Source: Verrucomicrobiota bacterium
GTDB taxonomy: Bacteria; Verrucomicrobiota; Verrucomicrobiia; Limisphaerales; UBA8199
NCBI GenBank assembly: GCA_026397855.1
Contig: JAPLUA010000074.1
Coordinates: 1-20,028 of the forward strand
Direction of reading: 5' to 3'
DNA length: 20,028 bases
Below, piece by piece: positions 7,290 through 14,765 of the stretch. The notes under the pieces are model-generated. The model ran no database searches and had not been told where the DNA came from. It saw only the letters and a list, made by a program, of their open reading frames with translations. Both the position numbers and the translations under genes were made by a program. Position 1 is the stretch's first letter. Every line of letters begins with the position of its first letter.

Positions 7290-7383
7290 GTAGCGCAGAT
7301 TTTCAATCTGCTGTATCGCAGAATTGCATTCTGCAGAGGCTACGCACGCTCGAAGCGCCAGCAAGCGCAGCCGTCACAGCTCA
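7290..7383 (+). repeat. Three-way hairpin repeat, copy 1 (94 bp)
   Basis: The first 54 nt can fold as a three-way junction. Outer stem: GTAGC 7290-7294 with GCTAC 7339-7343. First hairpin: GCAGATT/AATCTGC, 7295-7311, 3-nt loop. Second hairpin: GCAGAAT/ATTCTGC, 7318-7334, 3-nt loop. A 40-nt tail follows (to 7383). Nearly the same 94 bp recur 131 bp further on. It lies just after hisC. Translated, such elements give recurring pseudo-peptides that I recall from verrucomicrobial annotations, so any protein called across it is doubtful. Confidence 0.8.
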
Positions 7384-7420
7384 ACTGGGCCCTAAATTCG
7401 GTGACGCACACAGCGGTGGC

Positions 7421-7514
7421 GTAGCGCAGATTTTCAATCTGCTGTATCGCAGAATTGTATTCTGCAGAGGCTACGCACGCTCGAGTCGCCAGCAAGCGCG
7501 GCCGTCACAACTCA
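7421..7514 (+). repeat. Three-way hairpin repeat, copy 2 (94 bp)
   Basis: This is the second copy of the element at 7290-7383, with the outer stem GTAGC 7421-7425 and GCTAC 7470-7474. In the hairpin part the only change from copy 1 is one base in the loop of the second hairpin (TGC to TGT), so all stems are preserved. The few other differences are in the tail. Its last bases touch the stop codon of the Uma2 gene on the minus strand (7512), so it may also serve as a terminator there. The 37-bp spacer between the copies is not part of the repeat. Confidence 0.8.
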
Positions 7515-8096
7515 GGCCTCGCCGAACAGGGGCGACACCGGCACTTCCAGTCCCTTCAGGAGAACCGATTGGGCAATCTCTCCCGGATGCCAGCGTCCAG
7601 CCAATTGGTAGGTGCCTTTCTCCAGGTGCAGCACTTCCACGGTTTTGGCTTCGGGGTCAATGATCCAGTATTCCTGCACGCCGTGCTGCTCATACAGGTC
7701 GCGCTTGTCAATGCGATCGCGCCGGCGTGATCCGGGGGAGATGACCTCGGCGACCAAATCGGCAGCCCCCATGATCTGCTCCTTGATGATACCCAACCGT
7801 TCGTTGGAGATGAACACCACATCGGGCTGGATGGCGCGTCGCGTCGTCAGGACCATGTCAATCGGCGCCACGGCAGTTTCGCCGAGGTGGTGCTGTCGGA
7901 CCCAGCTTTTGAGCAGGTCGTGAAACCGGTCCACGAGCTGCTGGTGAAGAAATGAGGGGGAAGGCGACATAATAAGTTCTCCATCCCAGAGTTCCGTCGG
8001 CAGATTGCTCTCTGGCAATTCGGCCGCCAGTTCGTCAAAGGTCCAGCGGCGGTTCTTCCACTTTACCGGCGCGGGTCTGGGGATGGCTGCAATCAC
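7512..8096 (-). CDS. Uma2 family (DUF820) PD-(D/E)XK endonuclease-like protein
   Basis: A 194-residue protein starting at GTG 8096. Uma2 proteins have a restriction-endonuclease fold, are abundant in cyanobacteria, Planctomycetes and Verrucomicrobia, and have no settled biological role. The family residues are present: Glu40 in ELWDGELIMSP (35-45), Asp92 in IQPDVVFIS (89-97), Glu117 in LVAEVISPGSRRRDR (114-128), Lys131 in DKRDLYE and the closing VQEYWIIDPEAKTVEV (140-155). All putative catalytic residues are intact and the length is normal. The gene is downstream of the TIM-barrel gene on the same strand, separated by a tandem duplication that includes the first codons of this gene. If the promoter at 8104-8131 is real, the transcript would be nearly leaderless. 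An in-frame alternative start is not obvious. Confidence 0.83.
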   Translation of the reverse strand: MIAAIPRPAPVKWKNRRWTFDELAAELPESNLPTELWDGELIMSPSPSFLHQQLVDRFHDLLKSWVRQHHLGETAVAPIDMVLTTRRAIQPDVVFISNERLGIIKEQIMGAADLVAEVISPGSRRRDRIDKRDLYEQHGVQEYWIIDPEAKTVEVLHLEKGTYQLAGRWHPGEIAQSVLLKGLEVPVSPLFGEA

Positions 8097-8206
8097 AAGA
8101 CGAATTAACCCCCGAATGTGCCCAACGTCAAGCCTTTACCGGCGCGGGTCTGGGGATGGCTGCAATCACAAGACGAATTAACCCCCGAATGTGCCCAACG
8201 TCAAGC
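8061..8206. repeat. Perfect 73-bp tandem duplication over the Uma2 start region
   Basis: Bases 8061-8133 are repeated exactly at 8134-8206. The unit contains the first twelve codons of the Uma2 gene, its GTG start and the upstream region, so the upstream copy carries a second, out-of-context start and a possible second promoter. The identity of the two copies means the event is recent or the copies are maintained. An assembly artefact is also possible because a 73-bp tandem is shorter than a read. Confidence 0.9.
8104..8131 (-). promoter_or_regulatory. Possible sigma-70-type promoter for the Uma2 gene
   Basis: On the minus strand a TTGACG -35 box (8131-8126) is followed after 16 nt by GTTAAT (8109-8104), a four-of-six match to the -10 consensus. 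Transcription would begin only a few bases before the GTG at 8096, giving an almost leaderless message. The same sequence is repeated 73 bp upstream by the tandem duplication. This is a weak pattern match in a group whose promoters are poorly known. Confidence 0.3.
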
Positions 8207-8225
8207 CGGGACAGCCGCTGGGGCG

Positions 8226-9542
8226 TCAGTTTACCAGCGCCAGTAACGCACCCTGGCCGGCCACCAGCCATAGCCCGTCCTTGGGGTCGAAGGGCGACAG
8301 CGAGCCGTCCATCGCGGAGACGATCTTGATGCCGGCCTGGGGCTGACGGAGCTGGAGCGTGAACTTGGCTGATCTTTCCAGGCTCAGGTTTACGACCATG
8401 ACGTAGGCTTGTCCGTTGGCATGTCTGAACTCCCCGACCATGACCGGCGTCGGGCTGGTGACCGCCTCCACCAGGTTCCCGGGCAGGAGCGGCAGCTTGT
8501 CCGTTGGCGCCGGCGCCGTGAAGAATACTCCCGTCGAAACCAGGCGGCTCATGATCGGGGCCAGCGCGGCAACCTGGGAATTCACGTCCCGCAGATAAAG
8601 CCAACCCAGGGTTTTCCTGCCGGCTGAATCCACCGGCAGGTAGCCGTATTTCGGCCCATAGTAGTTATACCACGTCACGCCCCGGTAGCCCGCCGCCAGC
8701 GTGGTGTAGGCCTGGAACTGGAGGTTGGCGGGGGATGGGATGGGGGTGTGCGGCCGAATCTGGTTGGCAGATACGATATTCAGATAGGGGAGCTGGTGCT
8801 CCAGCGCCACGCGCCGGACTTCGAGCAGATTGCGATAGTAACTCACCGCACGGGCGGAATTGCGCAGGTCATCGGAGGACTGCACCATGTAGTTGTCGTA
8901 GCTGACCACCTGCGGCTTCACTTCGTTGACGAAGCGCTCCAGGTAATCGGTGTAGTTGGATGTGCCGAGCTGGGAACGGTCGGTCGCCCCGAGCGTGGCA
9001 TAGTCCGGATACAGATTGATGTAGGCCAGCTTGCCCGGGGCATGCTTCTTTACTGCCGCCACGGCCTTGGCCAGGCCCGGGAAATCCCGCACGCCTGGCT
9101 CGTCCATGATAAAGAAGCCCTTCACCGCCGGGCTTGAGCCCGCGGCGCGAACCATGGCCTTCACCCGGCGTTCGATCTCCGCATCGGAAAGTGTCCGCCA
9201 CGCGCGCAGGTATTCCATCGAGGTATAGGCATCCTCTGCCGGGAGCATGATGGCTCCCAACCCCAGTTTCTTGCAGCGCGAAAGGTCCTTCGGCAGGACA
9301 AAGCCCGCCATATTGAAACCGCACTCTGCAATGCTCTCCAGCCCGTTCTGCCGGCGCTCGACCAACGGCTTGCTCCAGCCGTGGTAAGGGCTCCAGGGGA
9401 GAATTGGAAAGAAGTCCGGCTGGCTGATGTCGCTGGCGGCAAACCGGTTGCTGGATCCGGCAAAGGCACCTGTCGCCAGCGCCAGGCTCAGGCAGCAACA
9501 AACCCAAGCGGTCCTGCGGGGCGGTGTATGAAATCGGTTCAT
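8226..9542 (-). CDS. Secreted TIM-barrel protein, probable glycoside hydrolase of unknown family
   Basis: A 438-residue protein. Residues 1-29 form a signal peptide with a hydrophobic core and an A-F-A cleavage site, so the product is exported. Residues about 45-330 look like a (beta/alpha)8 barrel: alternating strands and helices, with FFPILPWSPYHGW (44-56), GFNMAGFVLP (75-84), LGAIMLPAEDAY (95-106), VKGFFIMDEPGVRDF (140-154), YINLYPDYATLG (174-185), VVSYDNYMVQ (212-221) and a Trp/Tyr-rich segment GVTWYNYYGPKYGYLP. The Asp-Glu pair at 147-148, at the end of a strand, is the best candidate for an acid/base residue, as in clan GH-A enzymes. The last 100 residues look like a beta-sandwich. I cannot place it in a numbered GH family. 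A role in extracellular polysaccharide use fits the esterase and agarase-like genes nearby, but is inferred. Confidence 0.68.
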   Translation of the reverse strand: MNRFHTPPRRTAWVCCCLSLALATGAFAGSSNRFAASDISQPDFFPILPWSPYHGWSKPLVERRQNGLESIAECGFNMAGFVLPKDLSRCKKLGLGAIMLPAEDAYTSMEYLRAWRTLSDAEIERRVKAMVRAAGSSPAVKGFFIMDEPGVRDFPGLAKAVAAVKKHAPGKLAYINLYPDYATLGATDRSQLGTSNYTDYLERFVNEVKPQVVSYDNYMVQSSDDLRNSARAVSYYRNLLEVRRVALEHQLPYLNIVSANQIRPHTPIPSPANLQFQAYTTLAAGYRGVTWYNYYGPKYGYLPVDSAGRKTLGWLYLRDVNSQVAALAPIMSRLVSTGVFFTAPAPTDKLPLLPGNLVEAVTSPTPVMVGEFRHANGQAYVMVVNLSLERSAKFTLQLRQPQAGIKIVSAMDGSLSPFDPKDGLWLVAGQGALLALVN

Positions 9543-9646
9543 CAGGTTCTGTTTGGACGGAAATTGAAAGGGGAACTACGCGGTAAATCAATCATGAGCC
9601 TGTGAATTTCACCGCATGACGCTTGCGCTGCATCTCTCCATTTGGC

Positions 9647-10081
9647 TCAGTTCGGTGGACTCGACGGGCCTGCGGGTGCCTCAAACCAGTTCTCGATCTG
9701 AAGTCCCGCCACATGGTCGAAATGGCGGACGTTGCGGGTCACGAGGATCAAACCTCCAGCCTTGGCGGTGGCGGCGATCAGCCCGTCACGGTAGCTCACG
9801 GGCGTGCCTCGGAGTTTCCATTCTCCGCATAATTCTCCCGCAACTCTGGCGACTTCCTCGTCCAAGGCGACCACCGTCATCCGGTGGAGCACTTTACCTT
9901 CCATTCGCTGGCGCACGGCTTCACCGTCGGGGCTGGTGTTGATCCCGAAGTGAATCTCTTCCAGGCAGATGGCCGAGGTGAACAAATTCTCATCGCTGGC
10001 ACCGTCGAAACGTCCGACCACATTTCCATCCGGATGCCGTTTGACAATCTCGCTCAGGATGTTCGTGTCAAGGAGATACAC
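9647..10081 (-). CDS. vapC: VapC-type PIN-domain toxin
   Basis: A 144-residue PIN-domain protein starting at GTG 10081. VapC toxins are Mg2+-dependent RNases that cleave tRNA or rRNA when freed from their antitoxin. The PIN acidic set is present: Asp5 in LLDTNILSE, Glu41/Glu42 in CLEEIHFG, Asp99 in YRDGLIAATA, and Asn117/Asp122 in TRNVRHFDHV. Length is typical (130-145 aa). The gene begins three bases after the stop of the small upstream gene, the classic arrangement of an antitoxin-toxin operon. The ending APAGPSSPPN is a short unstructured tail. Activity is inferred from the complete residue set. Confidence 0.87.
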   Translation of the reverse strand: MYLLDTNILSEIVKRHPDGNVVGRFDGASDENLFTSAICLEEIHFGINTSPDGEAVRQRMEGKVLHRMTVVALDEEVARVAGELCGEWKLRGTPVSYRDGLIAATAKAGGLILVTRNVRHFDHVAGLQIENWFEAPAGPSSPPN

Positions 10082-10084
10082 AGC

Positions 10085-10330
10085 TCAGTCGAAATCTGGG
10101 GCTGGCGGGCCGAAATCCTGCCGCCGGGCTGCTTCGTCTTCTTCCAGGATTCTGAAGAAGGGATGGTTGTTCGGAAGGCCGTCCGGATTGTAGTAGCCCC
10201 CTTCTGGAGTTCGCTGCCACAACGTTCGTTTGGGTTTCCGGTGCCCACCGAGGGCTCGACACACTGCCTCCTGCTCTGCCGGAGGCAGGCTCTTCACCAG
10301 CCCAATGATGTGCAGTGCCATCGTAGTCAT
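10085..10330 (-). CDS. Probable VapC-partner antitoxin (81 aa)
   Basis: An 81-residue protein, with ATG at 10330 chosen because the residues upstream in the same frame are antisense to the protease gene. The N-terminal part (LVKSLPPAEQEAVCRALGG, 11-29) is a helix pattern often seen in small antitoxins of PIN toxins. The C-terminal half (PEGGYYNPDGLPNNHPFFRI and EDEAARRQDF) is polar and probably wraps the toxin. I do not see a clear AbrB, RHH or HTH DNA-binding motif, so autoregulation cannot be read from the sequence. Its stop is 3 nt before the vapC start. An alternative start at the ATG three codons in (10321) is possible. Confidence 0.66.
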   Translation of the reverse strand: MTTMALHIIGLVKSLPPAEQEAVCRALGGHRKPKRTLWQRTPEGGYYNPDGLPNNHPFFRILEEDEAARRQDFGPPAPDFD

Positions 10331-10447
10331 AGGAGGAATATGCAGTCTGCCTTGCGCCTCGTCCAGTCCTATGCTGCCACCAGAAATGTGTGAGATGCTG
10401 AAGAATCGAGGCTTGCAAGGCCGGGGATTTAGCCTACAACGAGTCGG

Positions 10448-12502
10448 ATGCTTCCAGACAATTCGCTCAGATGTTTCCGGTGGCTGCTTGTGTTCGGCTG
10501 GGTTCTGTCGTCTGTGGTGCTCAATGGCCGCGCGAAGGAGCCGGCCGTCCCGGCCGCGGTGCGGTCGCAGGTGGACACGGCCATTGCCAGGGTCAAGCCG
10601 GCCCTGGTGCGGATTCGCGTGGTCTCGACCGATTACAACGAAGGGCGCGAGGTCAAGTCGCAGAGCGTGGGCAGCGGGGCCATCATCACGAAGGACGGCT
10701 ACCTGATCACCAACCACCACGTGGCCGGGCACGCGACGCGCATGTTCTGCACGCTTTGGAACCGCGAGGTGATCGAGGCCGAACTGGTGGGCACCGACCC
10801 GCTGACGGATATCTCCATCCTGAAGCTCAAGCCGGAGAAGCCGATGAAGTTCGAGCCGGCCGGCTTCGGGGATTCCTCCAAGCTGCGGGTGGGGGATTAC
10901 GTCCTCGCGATGGGCAGCCCGATGGCGCTGTCGCAGTCGGTGACGCTGGGCATCATCAGCAACATGGAGATGACCATGCCCCGGTTCTGGGGCGGGGACC
11001 GGCGCTTTCGCCTGGACGGCGAGGATGTCGGGGCGCTGGTGCGCTGGATCGGCCATGACGCTGCGATCTACGGGGGCAATTCCGGCGGGCCGCTCGTCAA
11101 CCTGCGCGGGGAGATCGTCGGCATCAACGAGATCAGCTACGGGCTGAGCGGGGCCATCCCCGGCAATCTCGCCCGGGGCGTGGCCGATCAGATTATCGCC
11201 GGGGGCAAAGTCCAGCGGAGCTGGCTGGGTGTGGATGTGCAGCCGCTGTTCAAGCACGGCAAGGACGAGCATGGGGTCTTGGTGGGCGGCGTGGTGGAGG
11301 GCTCGCCCGCGGACAAGGCGGGGATAAAGCCCGGCGACCTGCTTCTGCGCGTGGGCAGCCACCCCACCGACGTGCGTTTTGACGAGCAGATGGCGGAGCT
11401 GATGGGCCTGCTGGCAGGCTTGCCCATCGGCAAGGAGGTGGCGGCCGAGGTGCGTCGCGCCGGCAAGGCAATCACCGTTCGAATAGTGCCTGCCGAGCGC
11501 GAGGACATTTTCCTGCGGGAGTACGAGATCAAGTCCTGGGGGCTCACCGTGCGGGACTTTTCGAGCCTGCTGGCCAAGGAGATGAAGCGCCCCGGGCTGG
11601 ACGGCGTGCTGGTCACGAGTGTTCGCCCCGGCGGCCCCGCCGGCAGCGCCAAGCCGGCCATTGAGGCCAGGGACGTGCTCGTCGAGGTCAACAACCAGCC
11701 CGTCAAGAATGTGCAGGGCCTGAACGCGTTAATGCGCAAACTCACCCAGGGCCAGAAGTCGCCTTTCCCCGTCATCGCAACCTTCGAACGTAAGGCGGCG
11801 CGATATTTCGCGGTGGTCAAAGTGGGCCTCGAGGGCCTGAAGGATCCGGGTCTGGAGGTCACCAAGGCCTGGCTGCCGGTCGAGACTCAGGTCATCAGCC
11901 GCGAGATGGCCAGGCAGCTTGGCCAGCCCGACTTGAAGGGGTTTTACATCACCCGCGTCTATCCCAACACCACCGCCGCCGCCGCGGGCCTCGCGCCCGG
12001 CGATTTCATTGTGGCCGTGGATGGCGAGAAGCTGACGGCCTCCGATGCGGAATTCGATGACGAGCTGGCCACCCTGATCCGTCAATACGATGTCGGCAAG
12101 AAGGTGGAGCTGACCGTCATCAGCAGCAGGGGCCAGGTCAAGGTCCCCGTCGAGCTGGCCCGCTCGCCCCGCCTGAAGCGCGAGATGAAGAAATACCGCA
12201 ACGAGGATTTCGAGTTCACCGCGCGCGAGGTGTCCTTCTTCGACCGGGTCGAGGAGCAGTGGAGCGGCGACCAGCTCGGGGTGCTGGTCGAGGATGTGAG
12301 ATCGGGTAGCTGGGCGGAGCTGGGCTCGCTCAGCCCCGGGGATCTGATCCTGGAGGTGAACGGTCAGCCGGCGGAGAATGTGGACGCCCTCCGGCGGCAG
12401 ATGGAGCGGATCGCCGCCAGCAAGGAGAAGGTGGTGGTGATCAAGGTGCTGCGCGGCATTCACACGTCCTACCTGGAAATCGAACCGAACTGGAAGAGCT
12501 GA
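10448..12502 (+). CDS. HtrA/Deg-like serine protease with four PDZ-like domains
   Basis: A 684-residue secreted or periplasmic protease. A signal peptide spans about residues 1-29. The trypsin-like domain (about 40-255) has an intact triad: His91 in TNHHVAG, Asp121 in DPLTDISILKL and Ser212 in YGGNSGGPL. Four PDZ-like segments follow: about 258-345 (SWLGVDVQPL, SPADKAGIKPGDLLLRVG), 375-455 (GVLVTSVRPGGP, ARDVLVEVNNQPVKN), 490-570 (GFYITRVYPNTTAAAAGLAP, GDFIVAVDGEKL) and 598-680 (LGVLVEDVRSGSWAELG, LSPGDLILEVNGQPAENVD). DegP/DegQ have two PDZ domains and DegS one, so four is unusual. HtrA proteins degrade or refold damaged envelope proteins as oligomers, with PDZ domains recognising substrate C-termini. 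The gene is followed after 20 nt by a homologue lacking two catalytic residues, and both are probably one operon. Confidence 0.88.
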   Translation: MLPDNSLRCFRWLLVFGWVLSSVVLNGRAKEPAVPAAVRSQVDTAIARVKPALVRIRVVSTDYNEGREVKSQSVGSGAIITKDGYLITNHHVAGHATRMFCTLWNREVIEAELVGTDPLTDISILKLKPEKPMKFEPAGFGDSSKLRVGDYVLAMGSPMALSQSVTLGIISNMEMTMPRFWGGDRRFRLDGEDVGALVRWIGHDAAIYGGNSGGPLVNLRGEIVGINEISYGLSGAIPGNLARGVADQIIAGGKVQRSWLGVDVQPLFKHGKDEHGVLVGGVVEGSPADKAGIKPGDLLLRVGSHPTDVRFDEQMAELMGLLAGLPIGKEVAAEVRRAGKAITVRIVPAEREDIFLREYEIKSWGLTVRDFSSLLAKEMKRPGLDGVLVTSVRPGGPAGSAKPAIEARDVLVEVNNQPVKNVQGLNALMRKLTQGQKSPFPVIATFERKAARYFAVVKVGLEGLKDPGLEVTKAWLPVETQVISREMARQLGQPDLKGFYITRVYPNTTAAAAGLAPGDFIVAVDGEKLTASDAEFDDELATLIRQYDVGKKVELTVISSRGQVKVPVELARSPRLKREMKKYRNEDFEFTAREVSFFDRVEEQWSGDQLGVLVEDVRSGSWAELGSLSPGDLILEVNGQPAENVDALRRQMERIAASKEKVVVIKVLRGIHTSYLEIEPNWKS

Positions 12503-12522
12503 ACCTTAACAAAAGACTACTT

Positions 12523-13359
12523 ATGCGTTTCAAACTGAACATCACTCACCTGGCTGCGGCAATGGCCCTGGCCGGCCTGGCCTCCAGCTCCCGCGCGGAT
12601 GAATTGGCTGAGAAGGGACGGGACATCTTCAAGAAAAACCAGCACGCGGTGGTTACGGTGCAGGAGGTGCTCAAGGTGTCCGCCCCCGGCGCCTCGCGGG
12701 CCAACGAGGCCAAGCAGGAGCTGACCGGCACCGTGCTCGATCCCTCGGGCCTCACCGTGCTCGCGCTCTCCGCCTGCGACCCGAGCGAAATGTACCAGCG
12801 GATGCTCGGGTCGGACGCTTCGCGCGGCCGCGTAGAAACCGAAATCAGCGACATGAAGATCCTGCTCGACGATGGGACCGAAATGCCGGCCGAGATTGTC
12901 CTGCGCGACAAGGATCTGGACCTGGCCTTCATCCGGCCCAAAGCGAAACCTGCCACCCCCATGGCGTCGGTGGACATGAGCAAGACCTCGCCGGCGCAGG
13001 TGCTGGACCAGGTCGTCACCCTGAACCGACTCAACAGCGCCGCCGGCCGCGCCTATTCCGCATCGGCCGAACGCATCAGCGCCGTGGTCCAGAAGCCCCG
13101 GACCTTTTACATCCCGGACAGCAACATGACTTCCACCACCCTGGGCTCGCCGGCTTTTGCCATGGATGGCAAGCTCGTCGGGGTGGTGGTGATGCGCGCG
13201 GTCAACTCGAAGGGCGGCGCGACCCGCAACTACCGTGATTCCTTGACCACGATCATCCTCCCCGCCGATGACATCACCAAGGCCGCCGCGCAAGCCCCCG
13301 AAGCCAAGGGCGAGCCCGAGAAGAAGGACGCACCGAAAGAGACCAAGGACGCGAAGTAA
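12523..13359 (+). CDS. Secreted trypsin-fold pseudoprotease paired with the HtrA gene
   Basis: A 278-residue protein with a signal peptide (1-25, cleavage near SRA-D). By hand alignment to the HtrA-like protein upstream, the protease-domain landmarks are kept but the catalytic residues are not. The His position falls on Ser83 (VLALSACDP), the Asp is kept as Asp133 in DLDLAFIRPK, and the Ser position falls on Leu207 in STTLGSPAFAMDGKLVGV. No PDZ domain is present. The C-terminus is a Lys/Glu-rich tail (GEPEKKDAPKETKDAK). It is therefore probably a non-catalytic partner, regulator or scaffold of the protease, and starts 20 nt after it. The alternative, an unrelated beta-barrel protein, is less likely because of the GKLVGV and Asp motifs. 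Confidence is high for secretion and operon, moderate for loss of activity. Confidence 0.72.
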   Translation: MRFKLNITHLAAAMALAGLASSSRADELAEKGRDIFKKNQHAVVTVQEVLKVSAPGASRANEAKQELTGTVLDPSGLTVLALSACDPSEMYQRMLGSDASRGRVETEISDMKILLDDGTEMPAEIVLRDKDLDLAFIRPKAKPATPMASVDMSKTSPAQVLDQVVTLNRLNSAAGRAYSASAERISAVVQKPRTFYIPDSNMTSTTLGSPAFAMDGKLVGVVVMRAVNSKGGATRNYRDSLTTIILPADDITKAAAQAPEAKGEPEKKDAPKETKDAK

Positions 13360-13382
13360 GGCGTCTCACCCGCCGGACAATC

Positions 13383-13410
13383 CGTAGCGCAGGTTGAGTT
13401 TTGCCCTACG
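13383..13410. terminator. Hairpin between convergent genes
   Basis: An imperfect inverted repeat pairs CGTAGCGCA with TGCCCTACG (one mismatch) around an 11-nt loop. It lies between the pseudoprotease stop (13359) and the stop of the small membrane gene on the minus strand (13406), overlapping the latter. It could end transcripts from both sides. It also resembles a degraded outer stem of the hairpin repeats at 7290 and 7421, since it begins GTAGCGCAG, so it may be a repeat remnant. Confidence 0.4.
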
Positions 13411-13810
13411 CCTTTGGATCGCCTGGGCCTCGGGCCGGTCCCTGACTCAAATGCGGCGGCACGCGTTCCGGGTGGGTATCCTTCGAGGAACGAATGATCT
13501 GGAAGCTGGTTGACAGGGACCAGACCCACGCGACCACGAAGGTCAAGGCTCCTAATTCACCCAGCCAGCCGACCGGCTTAGGTTCGGCGTCGTTGATAAA
13601 CTGGTTGTAAACACCCGCTGTGTTCAGCACGAACCAAGTGAGCACCAGTGTAAACCCGGTTACAGCGATGAGCAGTTGGCCGATGCCGGCGGGCCGATGC
13701 CCGGCCATGAGGGAGCCGAGGCCGGGAGTGGCCAATTGATTTACCAGCGCGCAGTTGCGCGCTGTGGTGCGGCTAAGCGGTCGGGCGGCCGAAGATGTCT
13801 TCGTAGGCAT
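13406..13810 (-). CDS. Small integral membrane protein of unknown function
   Basis: A 134-residue protein with a basic, Ser/Thr-rich start and hydrophobic segments at about 43-62 (GIGQLLIAVTGFTLVLTWFV) and 83-102 (LGELGALTFVVAWVWSLSTS), so about two membrane spans. The stretch NQLATPGLGSLMAGHRPAGI before the first span resembles the short Gly-rich loop seen in several small PVC membrane proteins and in TM2-type proteins. The C-terminus is a polar tail. The ATG at 13810 lies 38 nt inside the end of the upstream GYF_2 gene, so the two are translationally close. Another start inside the leader is possible because the first 25 residues look poorly conserved. Function unknown; context suggests it belongs to the membrane cluster running from 15701. 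Confidence 0.66.
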   Translation of the reverse strand: MPTKTSSAARPLSRTTARNCALVNQLATPGLGSLMAGHRPAGIGQLLIAVTGFTLVLTWFVLNTAGVYNQFINDAEPKPVGWLGELGALTFVVAWVWSLSTSFQIIRSSKDTHPERVPPHLSQGPARGPGDPKA

Positions 13811-14684
13811 ATAGCATGGCCACCCAGCCGATAGGCGCGGTCACCAGCATGCCAATGCAGCAGGCGAGGACCCCGCATGCCGCAACCAGTCCGACAACGA
13901 GCATGAAGCCGAACATGAGAAACCAGTGCTTCGAGACCACCTTGCGGCTCAGTTCCAAGGCCTCCCAGAAACCCATGTTCCGATCCATGACCAGGGGTAT
14001 GCCAAACATCCATGCGACATTCAGGTAGAGGCCGGGCAGAATGCAAAGGCAATAACCGAGGAAGCTCAGGAGGCTGCTGACCAGCCCCAGCAGTGCCAGT
14101 TGAGCGATCGCAGGGCCGAAGCCGGAGAAGGCGTCTCCTATGCCCGCCGCCTCTCCGCGGATGAGCTTGAGGTAATACTTGAACAGGCCGCCAACCAGGA
14201 TCGTATAGACTGGCGTGCTGAGAATGGACACCCCGCAAACGAGGAGAATGGCTCCCGGAGAAAACCGGCTATGCTCGATCATATCACGCATGGCAGGCCC
14301 GGAGATTAAGCCGAGAAGCTGGTTGATCCCGATGACTATGGCCATTACCAGGAACGTGATGCCTGCGACCGGCCAGAGGTTCTTTCTTACCAGTTCCCAG
14401 CTTCGGGTAAGGCAATGGCCGATATCCAGGGCATAATCCCGCAGCAGTAGATCTTCGGGCGTTACCCACCCGGTTGCGCCCGCAGAAGATGCCGGCAGCG
14501 GGGGGAAAGCCGTGCTGAAGAGGTCAGCAAACTCCGGCACTGCGGACAGCGGTTTCCATTCCGTCGTGCCTTCAGCCAGCACCTGGGTTCGCGCGTTGGC
14601 TCGCCCCTCGGTGATCCAGCGGCGTAAGTCGTCCGCGCTGACCGGGCCGTATTCCTTTTGATCTCCACCGATGATCTTATACAT
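13773..14684 (-). CDS. GYF_2 (DUF4339) domain fused to a multi-spanning membrane domain
   Basis: A 303-residue protein. Residues 1-55 form a GYF_2 domain (MYKIIGGDQKEYGPVSADDL, RRWITEGRANARTQV, EWKPLSAVPEFADLF), a small peptide-binding fold at the start of many PVC membrane proteins. After a linker, about five or six hydrophobic segments follow (about 102-126, 145-169, 193-212, 213-232, 253-275, 277-295). Blocks such as LCILPGLYLNVAWMFGIPLV and MGFWEALELSRKVVSKHWFL resemble the YciC/DUF975-like membrane domain family. That family has no assigned activity. The closely similar N-terminus of the gene at 15225 shows the GYF_2 module has been reused. It is 81 nt downstream of the DUF2752 gene on the same strand. 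Confidence 0.8.
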   Translation of the reverse strand: MYKIIGGDQKEYGPVSADDLRRWITEGRANARTQVLAEGTTEWKPLSAVPEFADLFSTAFPPLPASSAGATGWVTPEDLLLRDYALDIGHCLTRSWELVRKNLWPVAGITFLVMAIVIGINQLLGLISGPAMRDMIEHSRFSPGAILLVCGVSILSTPVYTILVGGLFKYYLKLIRGEAAGIGDAFSGFGPAIAQLALLGLVSSLLSFLGYCLCILPGLYLNVAWMFGIPLVMDRNMGFWEALELSRKVVSKHWFLMFGFMLVVGLVAACGVLACCIGMLVTAPIGWVAMLYAYEDIFGRPTA

Positions 14685-14765
14685 AGGTATTTGCTTTTGG
14701 TTGATACCGTTCCAACCCGCTTGTATGCGATTTGCTCCCCAGGCGCAAGCTTCGGTTGGCCTGGC

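Noticed and set aside
7253..7663. Plus-strand 136-codon frame after hisC
   Set aside because: It translates the two hairpin repeats and then the antisense of Uma2. Repeat translations of this type give spurious proteins in many annotations.
10085..11362. 425-codon minus-strand frame spanning the protease gene and the antitoxin
   Set aside because: Only the last 81 codons (10085-10330) are outside the protease gene and look like a protein; the rest is antisense to the triad and PDZ region.
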